Assembly: GCA_002335945.1 (NCBI GenBank)
Contig: DDDD01000165.1
Coordinates: 1-11,611 of the forward strand
Direction: 5' to 3'
Source: Porticoccaceae bacterium UBA1989
Lineage (GTDB): Bacteria; Pseudomonadota; Gammaproteobacteria; Pseudomonadales; Porticoccaceae
Length of the DNA: 11,611 bases
Positions 1 to 7,274 of this stretch are shown piece by piece. A program made the translations under genes and the position numbers. Positions within the stretch are counted from its first letter, which is position 1. The number at the start of each line of letters is the position of its first letter. The notes under the pieces are model-generated. The model worked only from the letters and a program-made list of their open reading frames with translations, did not search any database and was not told the origin of the DNA.

Positions 1-383
1 TTTGGTCGTGTGGGCGTGTACTCAAACCCAGTGCGAGTGGAATAGCGTCCGGTCATTAACATGGCCCGAGAAGGTGCGCAGGTTGCATTGCCCGCGTAAC
101 TTTGCGTAAAGGTGGCGCCCTGCTTAGCGAGGCGATCAATGTTAGGGGTGGGTACAGCACCATCTGCTACACCGCCGCCAAAGGTGGAAATATCATTGAT
201 ACCCAGATCATCAGCCAGAATAAAAACAATGTTTGGCGGGCGCTCTGACAAGGGCGCTGCAACATGCGGCCCCTTTTGCCAATCAATTGGATGATTAGGC
301 GCTATTTCGCTTTCAGCTGCGCTGGTGTTCAGAGCGACCAGCAAAACAGCCGCAATTCCTGCGGCTAGAGTTTTATAGATCAT
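1..383 (-). CDS. Formylglycine-dependent sulfatase, N-terminal part (runs off the window)
   Basis: This is the first 127 codons of a type I sulfatase, which hydrolyses sulfate esters, probably in the periplasm. Reading from the ATG at 381-383, residues 1-23 form a signal peptide (a lysine, then an Ala/Leu/Val-rich core ending near TSAA). NIVFILADDLG at 51-61 carries the acidic metal-binding pair D58-D59. CAPSR at 102-106 is the C-x-P-x-R sulfatase signature, whose Cys102 is converted to formylglycine by a maturase not seen here; TGRYSTRTG follows, as usual. The start codon shares its A with the TAA of the upstream DUF1330-like gene (TAATG), and GAGGAA lies about 9 bases upstream, so the two are probably translationally coupled. 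It is the last visible gene of the minus-strand cluster. Substrate class (carbohydrate, aryl or lipid sulfate) cannot be told from this part. The rest of the gene lies left of position 1. Confidence 0.93.
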   Translation of the reverse strand, partial: MIYKTLAAGIAAVLLVALNTSAAESEIAPNHPIDWQKGPHVAAPLSERPPNIVFILADDLGINDISTFGGGVADGAVPTPNIDRLAKQGATFTQSYAGNATCAPSRAMLMTGRYSTRTGFEYTPTRP

Positions 384-826
384 TAGTCGATTTCCTCTTC
401 ACGTAACAAGTCAGCCAAACGAGCTGGTAGATTGATCGTCTCAATATTGAGCTGCCCTTGCAGGCCTGCATGGCGGTGCAGGGCAATTTTCTTCATCCCT
501 TCACTGGAACTCATGGCTGCTAGTGCACCTCGATTTGGGTACATCACGATTGCAATGGTATCCCATAGTGGGCTGGCCTGACCCAATACAATATCTGATA
601 CATCAGCCCAAAATATCTCTTTGCCACCAAAATCGGTGACCAAATTGACTACTGCATCTAAATACAGCTCATAGGCCTGTTTGCCCGTAAGCTGTGTTTC
701 ACGACCATCTTTATACTCAGCTTTATCCTTGAATTTAAGGAGATTGACCATAAAAACTGGACCTTCGGGACCAGCTGCCATGAATTTTTTCATATCGCTT
801 GGATAGACTTCATTTTCAACATGCAT
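383..826 (-). CDS. DUF1330-like small protein (147 aa)
   Basis: This is a 147-residue soluble protein with no signal peptide or membrane segment. The segment PVFMVNLLKFKDKAEY (about residues 24-39), followed by a Gly-rich stretch and TGKQAYELY, resembles the core of the DUF1330 family, whose members have a ferredoxin-like alpha/beta fold related to antibiotic-biosynthesis monooxygenases. The W-D-T-I-A-I-V-M-Y-P segment near 88-97 matches the later strand of that fold. The biochemical role of the family is largely unknown. The ATG at 824-826 is preceded by AGGAATTAGG and lies 16 bases after the ligase stop; its TAA overlaps the sulfatase start by one base. The position between a CoA ligase and a sulfatase suggests an accessory role on the same substrate, but this is inference. 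I am fairly sure of the family resemblance, not of any reaction. Confidence 0.8.
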   Translation of the reverse strand: MHVENEVYPSDMKKFMAAGPEGPVFMVNLLKFKDKAEYKDGRETQLTGKQAYELYLDAVVNLVTDFGGKEIFWADVSDIVLGQASPLWDTIAIVMYPNRGALAAMSSSEGMKKIALHRHAGLQGQLNIETINLPARLADLLREEEID

Positions 827-842
827 TTGCCTAATTCCTACT

Positions 843-2501
843 TTATTCTGATTTGCGCAGAGACTTTTTATCGATCTTGCCCACCGCAGTTAGCGGGATG
901 CTGTCAATAAAATGAATCTTTTTAGGGACTTTGAATGCCGCCATATTAGCGCGGCAAAAGAGCGTTATTTGTTCTGCCAGCTGATCCGGATTTGACTGCT
1001 TATAGGCTTCGGCAAGCTCTACAAATAGATTGACAACGTCATTGCCTGGGCGACGTTCGTCTGGAGTACCAATAACGGCACAGGATGCAATTTCAGGTAG
1101 AGAGCAGAGCTTATCTTCAAGCTCAACGGAAAATACTTTGTATCCGCCAACAATAAGCATATCTTTGGCGCGATCACAGAGAAATAGATAGCCCTCTTCA
1201 TCTATATAGCCCACATCTCCGGTATACATCCACAGCTTGCCATCCATCTCTCGCATGGATTCGGCGGTGGCATCTGGTCGGTTGAGGTAGCCGCTCATCA
1301 AATGCGGGCCGCTGGTAATGATTTCACCCACTTCGCCAACACCTACAACATGGCTACCCGTATCCGTATCTACAATGCGAAGATCTGAGCCAATGATAGG
1401 AATTCCTACTGAGCCAAGTTTATACCGCCGGTTGGGATGTACCACATGGGTTGGCCCTGTTTCAGTCATACCAAACCCATCTGAGATTTTATTGTTACCG
1501 ATCACTGCAGTCAGAGCTTTTAGTGTCGCTTGGGTAACTGGGGCTGCTCCAGTATGTGCAACAAGGAGATGACTAAAGTCGATTTCCTTGAAGGCCGGAT
1601 TGGCTAACAGCATTTCATATAGCGCCGGCACCGCAACCATATGGGTGGGTGGTATCGCTTTGAAAACAGCACAGATATGATCTGTGTCGCGGGGGTCAGG
1701 AAATAGCAGATATTGCCCGCCAAAGACCATGCAGGATAAGGCATTAGTTAAACCAGCAACATGAAACAAAGGAAACGCTGAACCCAGTGTCATACCCTGT
1801 GTATTGGATTGATGATTTGTCGCAAAAGCCATCTGCGCGTTACAGACTAATGCGCGATGAGACAGCTGAGCGCCTTTGGGGGCACCAGTTGTGCCGCCCG
1901 TGTACTGAATCATAAAGATACTATCGGGATTCACATCAATCGGCTCAAAGTGGTCGGATTGATCACTTATTAATTCTTTAAACGCTGTTACCTCCACACC
2001 TTTAAGTTTAGGGGTAGAGACAGTACGAGAGCTATCGTAATCTTGAATACCACAGATAATCACTTGCTCTAAACAGGATGGCAGTTCGGCAATACCTTCT
2101 AATGATGCGCCTAAATCTTCCAAACTCAATAACGCTTTTACATTGGCATCCAAAATCTGATGGGTGACCTCCACAGGCGCCATGATCGGAGAAATTCCTG
2201 TACCGATTGCTCCCAGCTTGCTGATAGCCGCTAAAGCAATCACATATTGCAGAATATTGGGCATATGCAGGCCGACAACGTCACCCTGGCCTATATTGCG
2301 TTTACTAAGAGCATTGGCCAATCGATTCGCTTGGGCGTTGCACTCAGCAAATGTCATCGACTTGTCAAACATTGTGAGCGCTATTGCGTCGCTCTTTGCT
2401 TGCGCATGAGCCTCGAGATAAGTACCCATTGTATGGTCCGCAAAGCGGGGCATTTGGATATTTAGCTCGTTATATATTTCGAGCCAAGGCTGGCTTTTCA
2501 T
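843..2501 (-). CDS. Acyl-CoA ligase (class I adenylate-forming, AMP-binding)
   Basis: This enzyme would activate a carboxylic acid to an acyl-AMP and then to an acyl-CoA in the cytoplasm. At 552 residues it has the usual length and the family motifs in order: the P-loop YTGGTTGAPKG at 200-210, the A5 motif DGFGMTETGP at 341-350, YTGD at 426-429, the hinge DRAKDM at 443-448 followed by GGYKVFSVELE, and the A10 motif TAVGKIDKKSLR at 538-549 with the catalytic Lys542. No key residue is missing. The N-terminal and substrate-pocket parts resemble medium/long-chain fatty-acyl ligases (FadD-like), but substrate cannot be read reliably. The ATG at 2499-2501 is preceded by CAGGA, only 12 bases after the T-tract of a terminator, so transcripts must come mostly by read-through from the receptor gene or from a promoter inside it. 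The DUF1330-like gene follows 16 bases downstream. Confidence 0.93.
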   Translation of the reverse strand: MKSQPWLEIYNELNIQMPRFADHTMGTYLEAHAQAKSDAIALTMFDKSMTFAECNAQANRLANALSKRNIGQGDVVGLHMPNILQYVIALAAISKLGAIGTGISPIMAPVEVTHQILDANVKALLSLEDLGASLEGIAELPSCLEQVIICGIQDYDSSRTVSTPKLKGVEVTAFKELISDQSDHFEPIDVNPDSIFMIQYTGGTTGAPKGAQLSHRALVCNAQMAFATNHQSNTQGMTLGSAFPLFHVAGLTNALSCMVFGGQYLLFPDPRDTDHICAVFKAIPPTHMVAVPALYEMLLANPAFKEIDFSHLLVAHTGAAPVTQATLKALTAVIGNNKISDGFGMTETGPTHVVHPNRRYKLGSVGIPIIGSDLRIVDTDTGSHVVGVGEVGEIITSGPHLMSGYLNRPDATAESMREMDGKLWMYTGDVGYIDEEGYLFLCDRAKDMLIVGGYKVFSVELEDKLCSLPEIASCAVIGTPDERRPGNDVVNLFVELAEAYKQSNPDQLAEQITLFCRANMAAFKVPKKIHFIDSIPLTAVGKIDKKSLRKSE

Positions 2502-2513
2502 TAATTAGTCCTG

Positions 2514-2552
2514 AAAAAAAGGCCGGGGCTTTCCTGTTGGAAGAGCCCCGGC
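2514..2552 (-). terminator. Rho-independent terminator between receptor and ligase genes
   Basis: On the minus strand, GCCGGGGCTCTTCC, the loop AACA and GGAAAGCCCCGGC form a stem of 13 pairs with one bulged C, and CC plus seven T follow at once (T-tract at 2514-2520). It starts 27 bases after the TonB receptor stop codon. Only 12 bases separate the T-tract from the ligase ATG, so the hairpin probably attenuates expression of the downstream genes relative to the receptor rather than ending an isolated unit. On the plus strand the hairpin is followed by A-rich sequence, so it does not act in that direction. Confidence 0.9.
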
Positions 2553-2579
2553 TTAAAAACATCCTGAGGGGATGTGTAA

Positions 2580-4919
2580 TTACATTCCGGGGCGGAGAGT
2601 AAATTGGAGACCAAAAGTTCTAGGCGCACCGTACCAGCCGACCGAACCACCTGCGCCAGCAAAGCCACCTGCACTGATAAGAGCTCCTAATGGCTGTTTT
2701 GCCGCTTGGACGAAATAGGCTTCGTCGGCAACATTATTAACGAAGGCTTCAACTTCCCAGCGTCCATCGCTTGAACCCAATGCTGCCCGCAAATTCAGCA
2801 AACCGTAAGCGTCAATATCAGCGGTTGAATCCTGGGTAACGCGGGTAATGTTTTGATCATCGCGCCAGTTGTAATCCGCACGCAATCGCAGGCCTAATGC
2901 ATCACTTACCTCTTGGTCCCATTGCAAGCCCAAGTTAATCGACCACTCCGGTGCATTGGAGGGCGTTTCGCCTGTTCGATCACAGGTTTTAGTGGCAGGA
3001 TCATCTGGCGTCTCACCTAAGCCACATTGTGCACCCGCAAAGTCAGTGTACTCTGAGTCCAGAAAAGCAATGCCGCCGTCCACGGAAAAATTATCATTGG
3101 GCGAAAAACGGAAATCTGCCTCTATACCTTGCACTTGCTGTTCACCTGCGTTGGAGACGATAAATCCAGTACCTGTAGGTGCCAGCGCAGTCTCCTGAAA
3201 GTCTTCCAGAGTTGTATGGTAGGCAGTTGCATTCAACATTACTGTTCGGTCAGCGAAAAACCCCTTAAAACCAATCTCGTAGGAAGTGGCTGACTCTGAA
3301 TCAAATTCAAGCGCGGATCCGGTAGGCAGCCTGCGAGAATTAAAGCCTCCCGATTTAAAACCGGTAGAAATGGCGCCAAACAACATCACATCATCACTGA
3401 GGTTATAGCGAGAATTAGCCGACCAAGTAACCTTTTGTTCGTTCCGCGAGTCAGCATCAGGATCAATTGGTGGAAATAAAAATATGTTAACCACGGGGCC
3501 ATTAGTAGGGTCATTGAAGTGGTTTACATCAAAATCTTTTTCATCCTGACTCCAACGCAGTCCCCCAGTGACATTCCACTGATCATTGATGTGGTAGGTA
3601 CCATTGGCATAGACCGCTACACTATCCGTATCCTGCTCAAACAAGGAGCCACCATTGTCACCGACTACCGTCGAACAACCACCGTTTGCTGGCAAGCAAA
3701 AGGGAGCATTAGGATTAGCGAAGGTACGTGAAGACTTATTATCTGTAACCAAGAATTTCTCGGTGAAGGTGGTTTCCTGTTGGTAGAGATAAAGACCAGC
3801 GAGGTAATCAAATTTTTCGCCTCCAGGTGAGGCTATGCGGAATTCCTGGCTAAGGATCTCATTGCGTTGATTTTGCCAGAGCTTAATAATATCGGCAGTA
3901 TGTGAATCTGTGGCGACCTCTACCTGATTATCCCAATCCTGGTAACCTGAGATTGATGTTAGCGTATGACCTCCAGATAGCTGCCAATCTGCAGTGAGAG
4001 ACAGAACCTTAGTCTCTGTGTGGTCATCAGGCGTTTCATCAGCATTGACTACGTGATCGCTGTCATCAAAATTTAAAAATGGCGTTCCAGCTGCCTCCTG
4101 GGCATCCAAAAACCCTTGCGTCGCTATCCCCAAAGGGCCTGTAGGATTGATCTGCTCAGCTATACAGCACTCACTATCTGAAACACTGTAACCAGCGACT
4201 AGAGTAAGGTCTAAATTATCATTCGCTTGGAACAACAGTTTGGTACGTGCTCCGCTGGTCTCAGCAGAGTTAATTCTTTTGCCGGTGAATAGATTCATAT
4301 CATAGCCGTCACGATCCCGCGTCCAGAACGACAATCTGCCAGATACAGTCTCAGACAAACTGCCGCCTACATAGCCATTTAGCCAACGCTGCTCATAGTT
4401 GCCAAAGCCACCTCGAAAAAGAGATTCAAATTCTTGTTGCGGCGCCCGTGTTGTGGCGTTAACAGCCCCAACAGGAGTATTTCTTCCGTAAAGCGTGCCT
4501 TGGGGCCCACGCAATATTTCTACACTTGCAATATCACTGAGCTCACCCAAAATCTGCGCGCCACTGGGCTGGTATAAACCATCAAGAAAAACACCAACAC
4601 TGGATTCAATACCTGGGTTAGTGCCGCTAGAGCCGATTCCGCGAATACGTACGGATACATTTCGTGAAATATTGGAAACCGGCAGGTCAAAGTTGGTGAC
4701 GGTTTGAGCGACCTGAGTGAAGTCAGTAAGGCCGCGGTTGGTTAGCTCCTCACCAGTAATTGCAGTAATGGAAATAGGGATATCTTGAACACTTTCAGTG
4801 CGTTTTTGCGCTGTAACAACGATTTCCTCTAATTCGGCAAACGCCGGCGCCACAAATATTGCGCTAAGACTCATCGCTATCAAGCTTTGGTGAAAACAGT
4901 TTTTACTTTTTAATTTCAT
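2580..4919 (-). CDS. TonB-dependent outer-membrane receptor
   Basis: This is a 779-residue outer-membrane receptor of normal length for the family. Residues 1-28 are a signal peptide ending in PAFA. The TonB box EEIVVTAQKR lies at 31-40, right after the cleavage site, and is followed by the plug-domain start TESVQDIPISITAITGEEL and by the plug features VRIRGIGSSG and VEILRGPQGTLYGRNTPVGAVN. The rest is a 22-strand-type barrel with alternating aromatic strands; the C-terminus is FGLQFTLRPGM, with the terminal aromatic a few residues earlier than usual. AAGGGGAG at 4929-4936 is a strong ribosome binding site 9 bases from the ATG. The sequence type is common among receptors of marine and sphingomonad-like bacteria that import organic substrates as well as iron chelates. 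Clustering with a sulfatase and a CoA ligase, and the lack of iron-uptake neighbours, argue for an organic substrate. Confidence 0.95.
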   Translation of the reverse strand: MKLKSKNCFHQSLIAMSLSAIFVAPAFAELEEIVVTAQKRTESVQDIPISITAITGEELTNRGLTDFTQVAQTVTNFDLPVSNISRNVSVRIRGIGSSGTNPGIESSVGVFLDGLYQPSGAQILGELSDIASVEILRGPQGTLYGRNTPVGAVNATTRAPQQEFESLFRGGFGNYEQRWLNGYVGGSLSETVSGRLSFWTRDRDGYDMNLFTGKRINSAETSGARTKLLFQANDNLDLTLVAGYSVSDSECCIAEQINPTGPLGIATQGFLDAQEAAGTPFLNFDDSDHVVNADETPDDHTETKVLSLTADWQLSGGHTLTSISGYQDWDNQVEVATDSHTADIIKLWQNQRNEILSQEFRIASPGGEKFDYLAGLYLYQQETTFTEKFLVTDNKSSRTFANPNAPFCLPANGGCSTVVGDNGGSLFEQDTDSVAVYANGTYHINDQWNVTGGLRWSQDEKDFDVNHFNDPTNGPVVNIFLFPPIDPDADSRNEQKVTWSANSRYNLSDDVMLFGAISTGFKSGGFNSRRLPTGSALEFDSESATSYEIGFKGFFADRTVMLNATAYHTTLEDFQETALAPTGTGFIVSNAGEQQVQGIEADFRFSPNDNFSVDGGIAFLDSEYTDFAGAQCGLGETPDDPATKTCDRTGETPSNAPEWSINLGLQWDQEVSDALGLRLRADYNWRDDQNITRVTQDSTADIDAYGLLNLRAALGSSDGRWEVEAFVNNVADEAYFVQAAKQPLGALISAGGFAGAGGSVGWYGAPRTFGLQFTLRPGM

Positions 4920-5033
4920 ATTGTATTACTCCCCTTGTTTTTATGTTTCGACATACGATATGCTAATTGACAAGTGTAAGACTGTCAGAAATCTTACATT
5001 TTCCCAATTTTGGACGTTTTTAAAGGGCTCATA
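4920..5033. promoter_or_regulatory. Divergent promoter region with a palindromic operator candidate
   Basis: The spacer separates the receptor (minus) from the Crp-like regulator (plus). TGTAAGA at 4975-4981 and TCTTACA at 4992-4998 form a perfect 7+7 bp inverted repeat with a 10-base spacer, the size and symmetry of a dimeric Crp/Fnr-type operator, although the half-site differs from the E. coli CRP (TGTGA) and FNR (TTGAT) half-sites. A TTGACA at 4967-4972 could be a -35 for the regulator, in which case the operator overlaps its -10 region and would allow self-repression. A possible receptor -10 (TATCGT or TATGTC on the minus strand, 4950-4960) would put the operator centre near -39 to -44, where class II activators bind. 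CATACGATATG at 4952-4962 is a shorter near-palindrome. The promoter boxes are weak matches; the inverted repeat is plain. Confidence 0.6.
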
Positions 5034-5723
5034 ATGAAAAAGCAGGATGCTATAGAGATTATTAGATCTACTGATACTTTTCGTAATATGCCTGCGAATC
5101 TCATAGATAAATTAGCCCAGAGTGCAGGGTGTGATTATTATGATCAGGACTGTCTGCTAGTTCGACCCAACCAACCCTGGGAAAATTTATGTTTTGTTAT
5201 GTCTGGATTTATTCAGGCTCGCCAGAGAACCGCCAGCGGCGTAGAGGCAAACGCAATTCCTGTGCAAAAGGGCGTCTGGGTTTCCTGGAATGGTGTTTTT
5301 GGTACTCCTGCCGCAAATATAATCCGCCGAGAGATATGGGTATCAGAAAATAGCCAACTACTCACCATTCCCTGTTCGAAGATCAGAGAGGCCTCCCAGG
5401 AATGGCCTCAACTCTATGTACAGATAATTGAAGAGATAAACTATTTGTTTTATTTAATGCATGATTTATTGTGGTTCAATCATTTATTGACAGGGGCTAA
5501 AAGAGTTGGGCGAGCCATTCTTTATCAAAACGCCGTTAGTGCTTTTAGGGACTCAAAAATCATTGAAGTTACCCAAGAACGTCTTGCCCAGACACTCAAT
5601 ATTAGCCGCCAGACGCTTTCACTGCATCTCCAAGAACTACAACAACAAAAATTTATAGAGGTAGGCTACGGTCGGTTAAAAATTTTAGATCCCGAAGGTC
5701 TGAAGGAACATACTAAAATCTAG
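5034..5723 (+). CDS. Crp/Fnr-family transcriptional regulator
   Basis: This is a 229-residue regulator. Residues 15-120 form a cyclic-nucleotide-binding-like beta-roll (for example LLVRPNQPWENLCFVMSGFIQARQ), 125-165 the long dimerisation helix, and 178-220 a Crp-type winged helix-turn-helix (VTQERLAQTLNISRQTLSLHLQELQ, then the wing IEVGYGRLKIL). The GEL and RxxS residues that bind cAMP in true CRP are not visible, nor is a set of N-terminal cysteines for an FNR iron-sulfur cluster, so the signal is probably something else. I chose the ATG at 5034 because AAAGGG lies 7-8 bases upstream; an in-frame TTG at 5010 has no such site. It is transcribed away from the receptor cluster and is its likely regulator, perhaps through the 4975-4998 repeat. 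No clear terminator follows. Confidence 0.88.
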   Translation: MKKQDAIEIIRSTDTFRNMPANLIDKLAQSAGCDYYDQDCLLVRPNQPWENLCFVMSGFIQARQRTASGVEANAIPVQKGVWVSWNGVFGTPAANIIRREIWVSENSQLLTIPCSKIREASQEWPQLYVQIIEEINYLFYLMHDLLWFNHLLTGAKRVGRAILYQNAVSAFRDSKIIEVTQERLAQTLNISRQTLSLHLQELQQQKFIEVGYGRLKILDPEGLKEHTKI

Positions 5724-5779
5724 GTTTTTAAATGGACCTTCCGCAAAGACTCACGCCGTTTTTGCGTTTCGTCTAACCT

Positions 5780-5812
5780 GTACTTTGGCCCATTGAGAAG
5801 GCTAAAAAGTAC
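5780..5812. repeat. Inverted repeat, 7+7 bp with 19-base loop
   Basis: GTACTTT at 5780-5786 and AAAGTAC at 5806-5812 are perfect inverted copies. They lie between the Crp-like gene and the ligase remnant. There is no T-tract on either side strong enough to call a terminator. It may be a leftover of the degraded region, or chance. Confidence 0.3.
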
Positions 5813-5818
5813 TTAGAA

Positions 5819-5959
5819 TCAGGAGACTTGGCGCGCTCTCCCTTTCCAGTATGGTTTACGCAATTTCACTTTGAGAATTTTGCCCGAGGGGTTGCGAGGA
5901 ATCTCAGTCGTCCAGTCCACAGATCTTGGGCATTTATAGGCTGCGAGCAATTTGCGGCA
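5819..5959 (-). pseudogene. Remnant: C-terminal end of an acyl-CoA ligase
   Basis: The last 46 codons on the minus strand match the C-terminal subdomain of class I acyl-CoA ligases: CRKLLAAYKCPRSVDW, then EIPRNPSGKILKVKLRKPYW with the A10 catalytic lysine in PSGKILK, ending in GRARQVS and a TGA at 5819-5821. The upstream part (about 450 or more residues: P-loop, TE motif, hinge) is absent. Reading further on this strand past about 5959 gives only the antisense of the hydratase remnant. The tail differs from the two intact ligases of the window (their A10 motifs are TAVGKIDKKSLR and QNASGKFVKRDL), so it is not a recent copy of either. The frame is undamaged, which suggests a fairly recent truncation. 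Confidence 0.75.
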
Positions 5960-6136
5960 CAACCCCGAAAAGCAGTGAAATCGATGCTTGACGCTGTTGT
6001 TGGGCATGAAACCAAAACCCTTGACGAATCCATGGCAGATGAAACCGCAGCCGTCGCTGCCAATCGTGATACGCCGGATGCCAAAGAAGGGATGAGCGCG
6101 TTTATGGAAAAACGCAAGCCTGTGTTCAATCAATGA
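5948..6136 (+). pseudogene. Remnant: C-terminal end of an enoyl-CoA hydratase
   Basis: On the plus strand the codons from about 5948 to the TGA at 6134-6136 read like the last 60 residues of a crotonase-family enoyl-CoA hydratase/isomerase: AAQPRKAVKSMLDAV, then a long helix with SMADETAAVAANRDTPDAKEG and the family's typical ending MSAFMEKRKPVFNQ. The catalytic core with the oxyanion hole and active-site glutamates, about 200 residues, is missing. The open frame extends upstream to 5828, but that part is antisense to the ligase remnant and has no hydratase character. The remnant abuts the ligase remnant head to head at about 5950-5965. Confidence 0.7.
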
Positions 6137-6168
6137 TTTTTTATGCGCTGCTTAACCTGAAACCTGGC

Positions 6169-7083
6169 CTACTCGTCGAACTGACCCGACACAGTTACAG
6201 AATTTGTTGCGCTTAGTGCAAAGGTATCAGTTGTAGCGGGATTTTTCGACTGATGATAATTTTTTCGCGCATTCCAAATTTTAAGATAGCGATAAAACGG
6301 AACGGTTGGATACAGATGATGTACGAGGTGATAATTCTGAGAGAGCAGTACCGGTGTTAACAACCACTCCATACCAATACGATTTGATGTGCATTGAAAA
6401 GGCTCGTCTTTTGCCTGTGCCTGGTGTGGATAGTGGGGCAAAAAATCAAAAGTAATTGCCAAAAATACGGCTGTGATACGGTTCGGAACAATAAACAGCA
6501 GTAGGTAGTAGTTTAGCCAACCACTGAGGGTGGCAGTTACAAATACAACTGCCCCAAAAAAAAGCGCTAAAAGCATTTCTATGCGTTCACTTTTTGGCCT
6601 TTGCATAAACACCGAGGGCCTTAAATACCAATATAGATAGTTGAGATCTAGAGTCGCCCACTTTAGTGGTAGAAGCCAACCTGGTCCGCTACCAACATAC
6701 ACGTCAGGATCTTTCGCTCTATCATTGGTGAACCTGTGATGCTGCATATGTAAGTAACGAAAGGCGCGGAAAAAAGGCACGGGTGACTGCAACATAGTAG
6801 CAATTCGGCCAACCCAATCGTTCAATTCTCGGCTGGAACTAACTGAGCCGTGAGACGCATCATGGGCTGGCGTGAAGGACAAGTAAGCCGCAATGGCATT
6901 AATTATAATCGCCCAAACTAGCGGCAACACCCCCTCTACATAGGCGAGGGTTGATAAACCAAAGATAACAAAAGAGACCACAAGCAAAATGATTGTAGGC
7001 CAAGCTATTTTGGGCTTTTTTATGAGGGCTTTAAACAGCCCTAAATCATCAGCCTGATCAGAAGTGGAGAGATGTGCATTCAT
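6169..7083 (-). CDS. Membrane fatty-acid desaturase / hydroxylase family protein
   Basis: This is a 304-residue membrane di-iron enzyme of the fatty-acid desaturase superfamily, which also includes beta-carotene hydroxylases. The histidine boxes are intact: HDASH at 74-78, HMQHH at 112-116, HYPH at 217-220 and HLVHH at 252-256. Hydrophobic helices at about 28-48, 52-70, 170-188 and 190-212 fit the usual four-span layout with the histidines on the cytoplasmic face. I chose the ATG at 7081-7083 because AGGGGG lies 7 bases upstream; the open frame continues 27 codons further up without a ribosome binding site. The conserved block around FRAFRYLHMQHH and KDPDVYVGSGP is more like small desaturase/hydroxylase proteins than like acyl-CoA delta-9 desaturases. 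Substrate is not determinable. It is divergent from an AraC-type regulator that probably controls it. Confidence 0.87.
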   Translation of the reverse strand: MNAHLSTSDQADDLGLFKALIKKPKIAWPTIILLVVSFVIFGLSTLAYVEGVLPLVWAIIINAIAAYLSFTPAHDASHGSVSSSRELNDWVGRIATMLQSPVPFFRAFRYLHMQHHRFTNDRAKDPDVYVGSGPGWLLPLKWATLDLNYLYWYLRPSVFMQRPKSERIEMLLALFFGAVVFVTATLSGWLNYYLLLFIVPNRITAVFLAITFDFLPHYPHQAQAKDEPFQCTSNRIGMEWLLTPVLLSQNYHLVHHLYPTVPFYRYLKIWNARKNYHQSKNPATTDTFALSATNSVTVSGQFDE

Positions 7084-7274
7084 GGTAAAGCCCCCTACCT
7101 TTATTGAGCACCAAATTGTCTTATAGTATTTAACAGATCCTCCTGGTCGAGAAGAACAAAACATGACACTAGGGGGACAAATAGTGACATTATACGCAGT
7201 GCAGGGTTAAACTCAGATCGGCGGTATGGGTTGATACCACAATAATTGGGCTAGATTTTTTAGGTTGTCTGCAC
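7084..7274. promoter_or_regulatory. Divergent promoter region with phased GACA repeats
   Basis: The region lies between the desaturase (minus) and the AraC-type gene (plus). TGACA at 7164-7168 and TGACA at 7185-7189 are direct repeats exactly 21 bp apart, with GGACA at 7175-7179 between them, so GACA recurs every 10-11 bp on one face of the helix. Direct half-sites 21 bp apart are the arrangement known for AraC-family activators. On the minus strand TATAAG (7120-7125) and TATAAT (7189-7194) are -10 candidates for the desaturase; on the plus strand TTGATA near 7230 is a weak -35 candidate for the regulator. The repeats are seen directly; their binding role is inferred. Confidence 0.5.

Noticed and set aside
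112..294. A 60-codon plus-strand frame inside the sulfatase
   Set aside because: It is the antisense of well-conserved sulfatase codons, including the CAPSR signature region.
5010..5033. TTG start of the Crp-like regulator at 5010
   Set aside because: No ribosome binding site before it; AAAGGG precedes the ATG at 5034 and the protein then begins with the usual short N-terminus.
5819..6133. A 104-codon open frame on the minus strand through both remnants
   Set aside because: Only its last 46 codons have family character (ligase tail); the upstream part is antisense to the hydratase tail and lacks a ribosome binding site. I annotated the tail as a remnant instead.
5828..6136. A 102-codon open frame on the plus strand through both remnants
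   Set aside because: Its first 40 codons are antisense to the ligase tail; only the later part reads as hydratase. No good ribosome binding site stands before the ATG at 5828.
7084..7164. Desaturase start 27 codons further upstream
   Set aside because: The extra residues are not conserved-looking, contain no membrane targeting signal, and the ATG at 7164 lacks a ribosome binding site, whereas AGGGGG stands 7 bases before the ATG at 7083.
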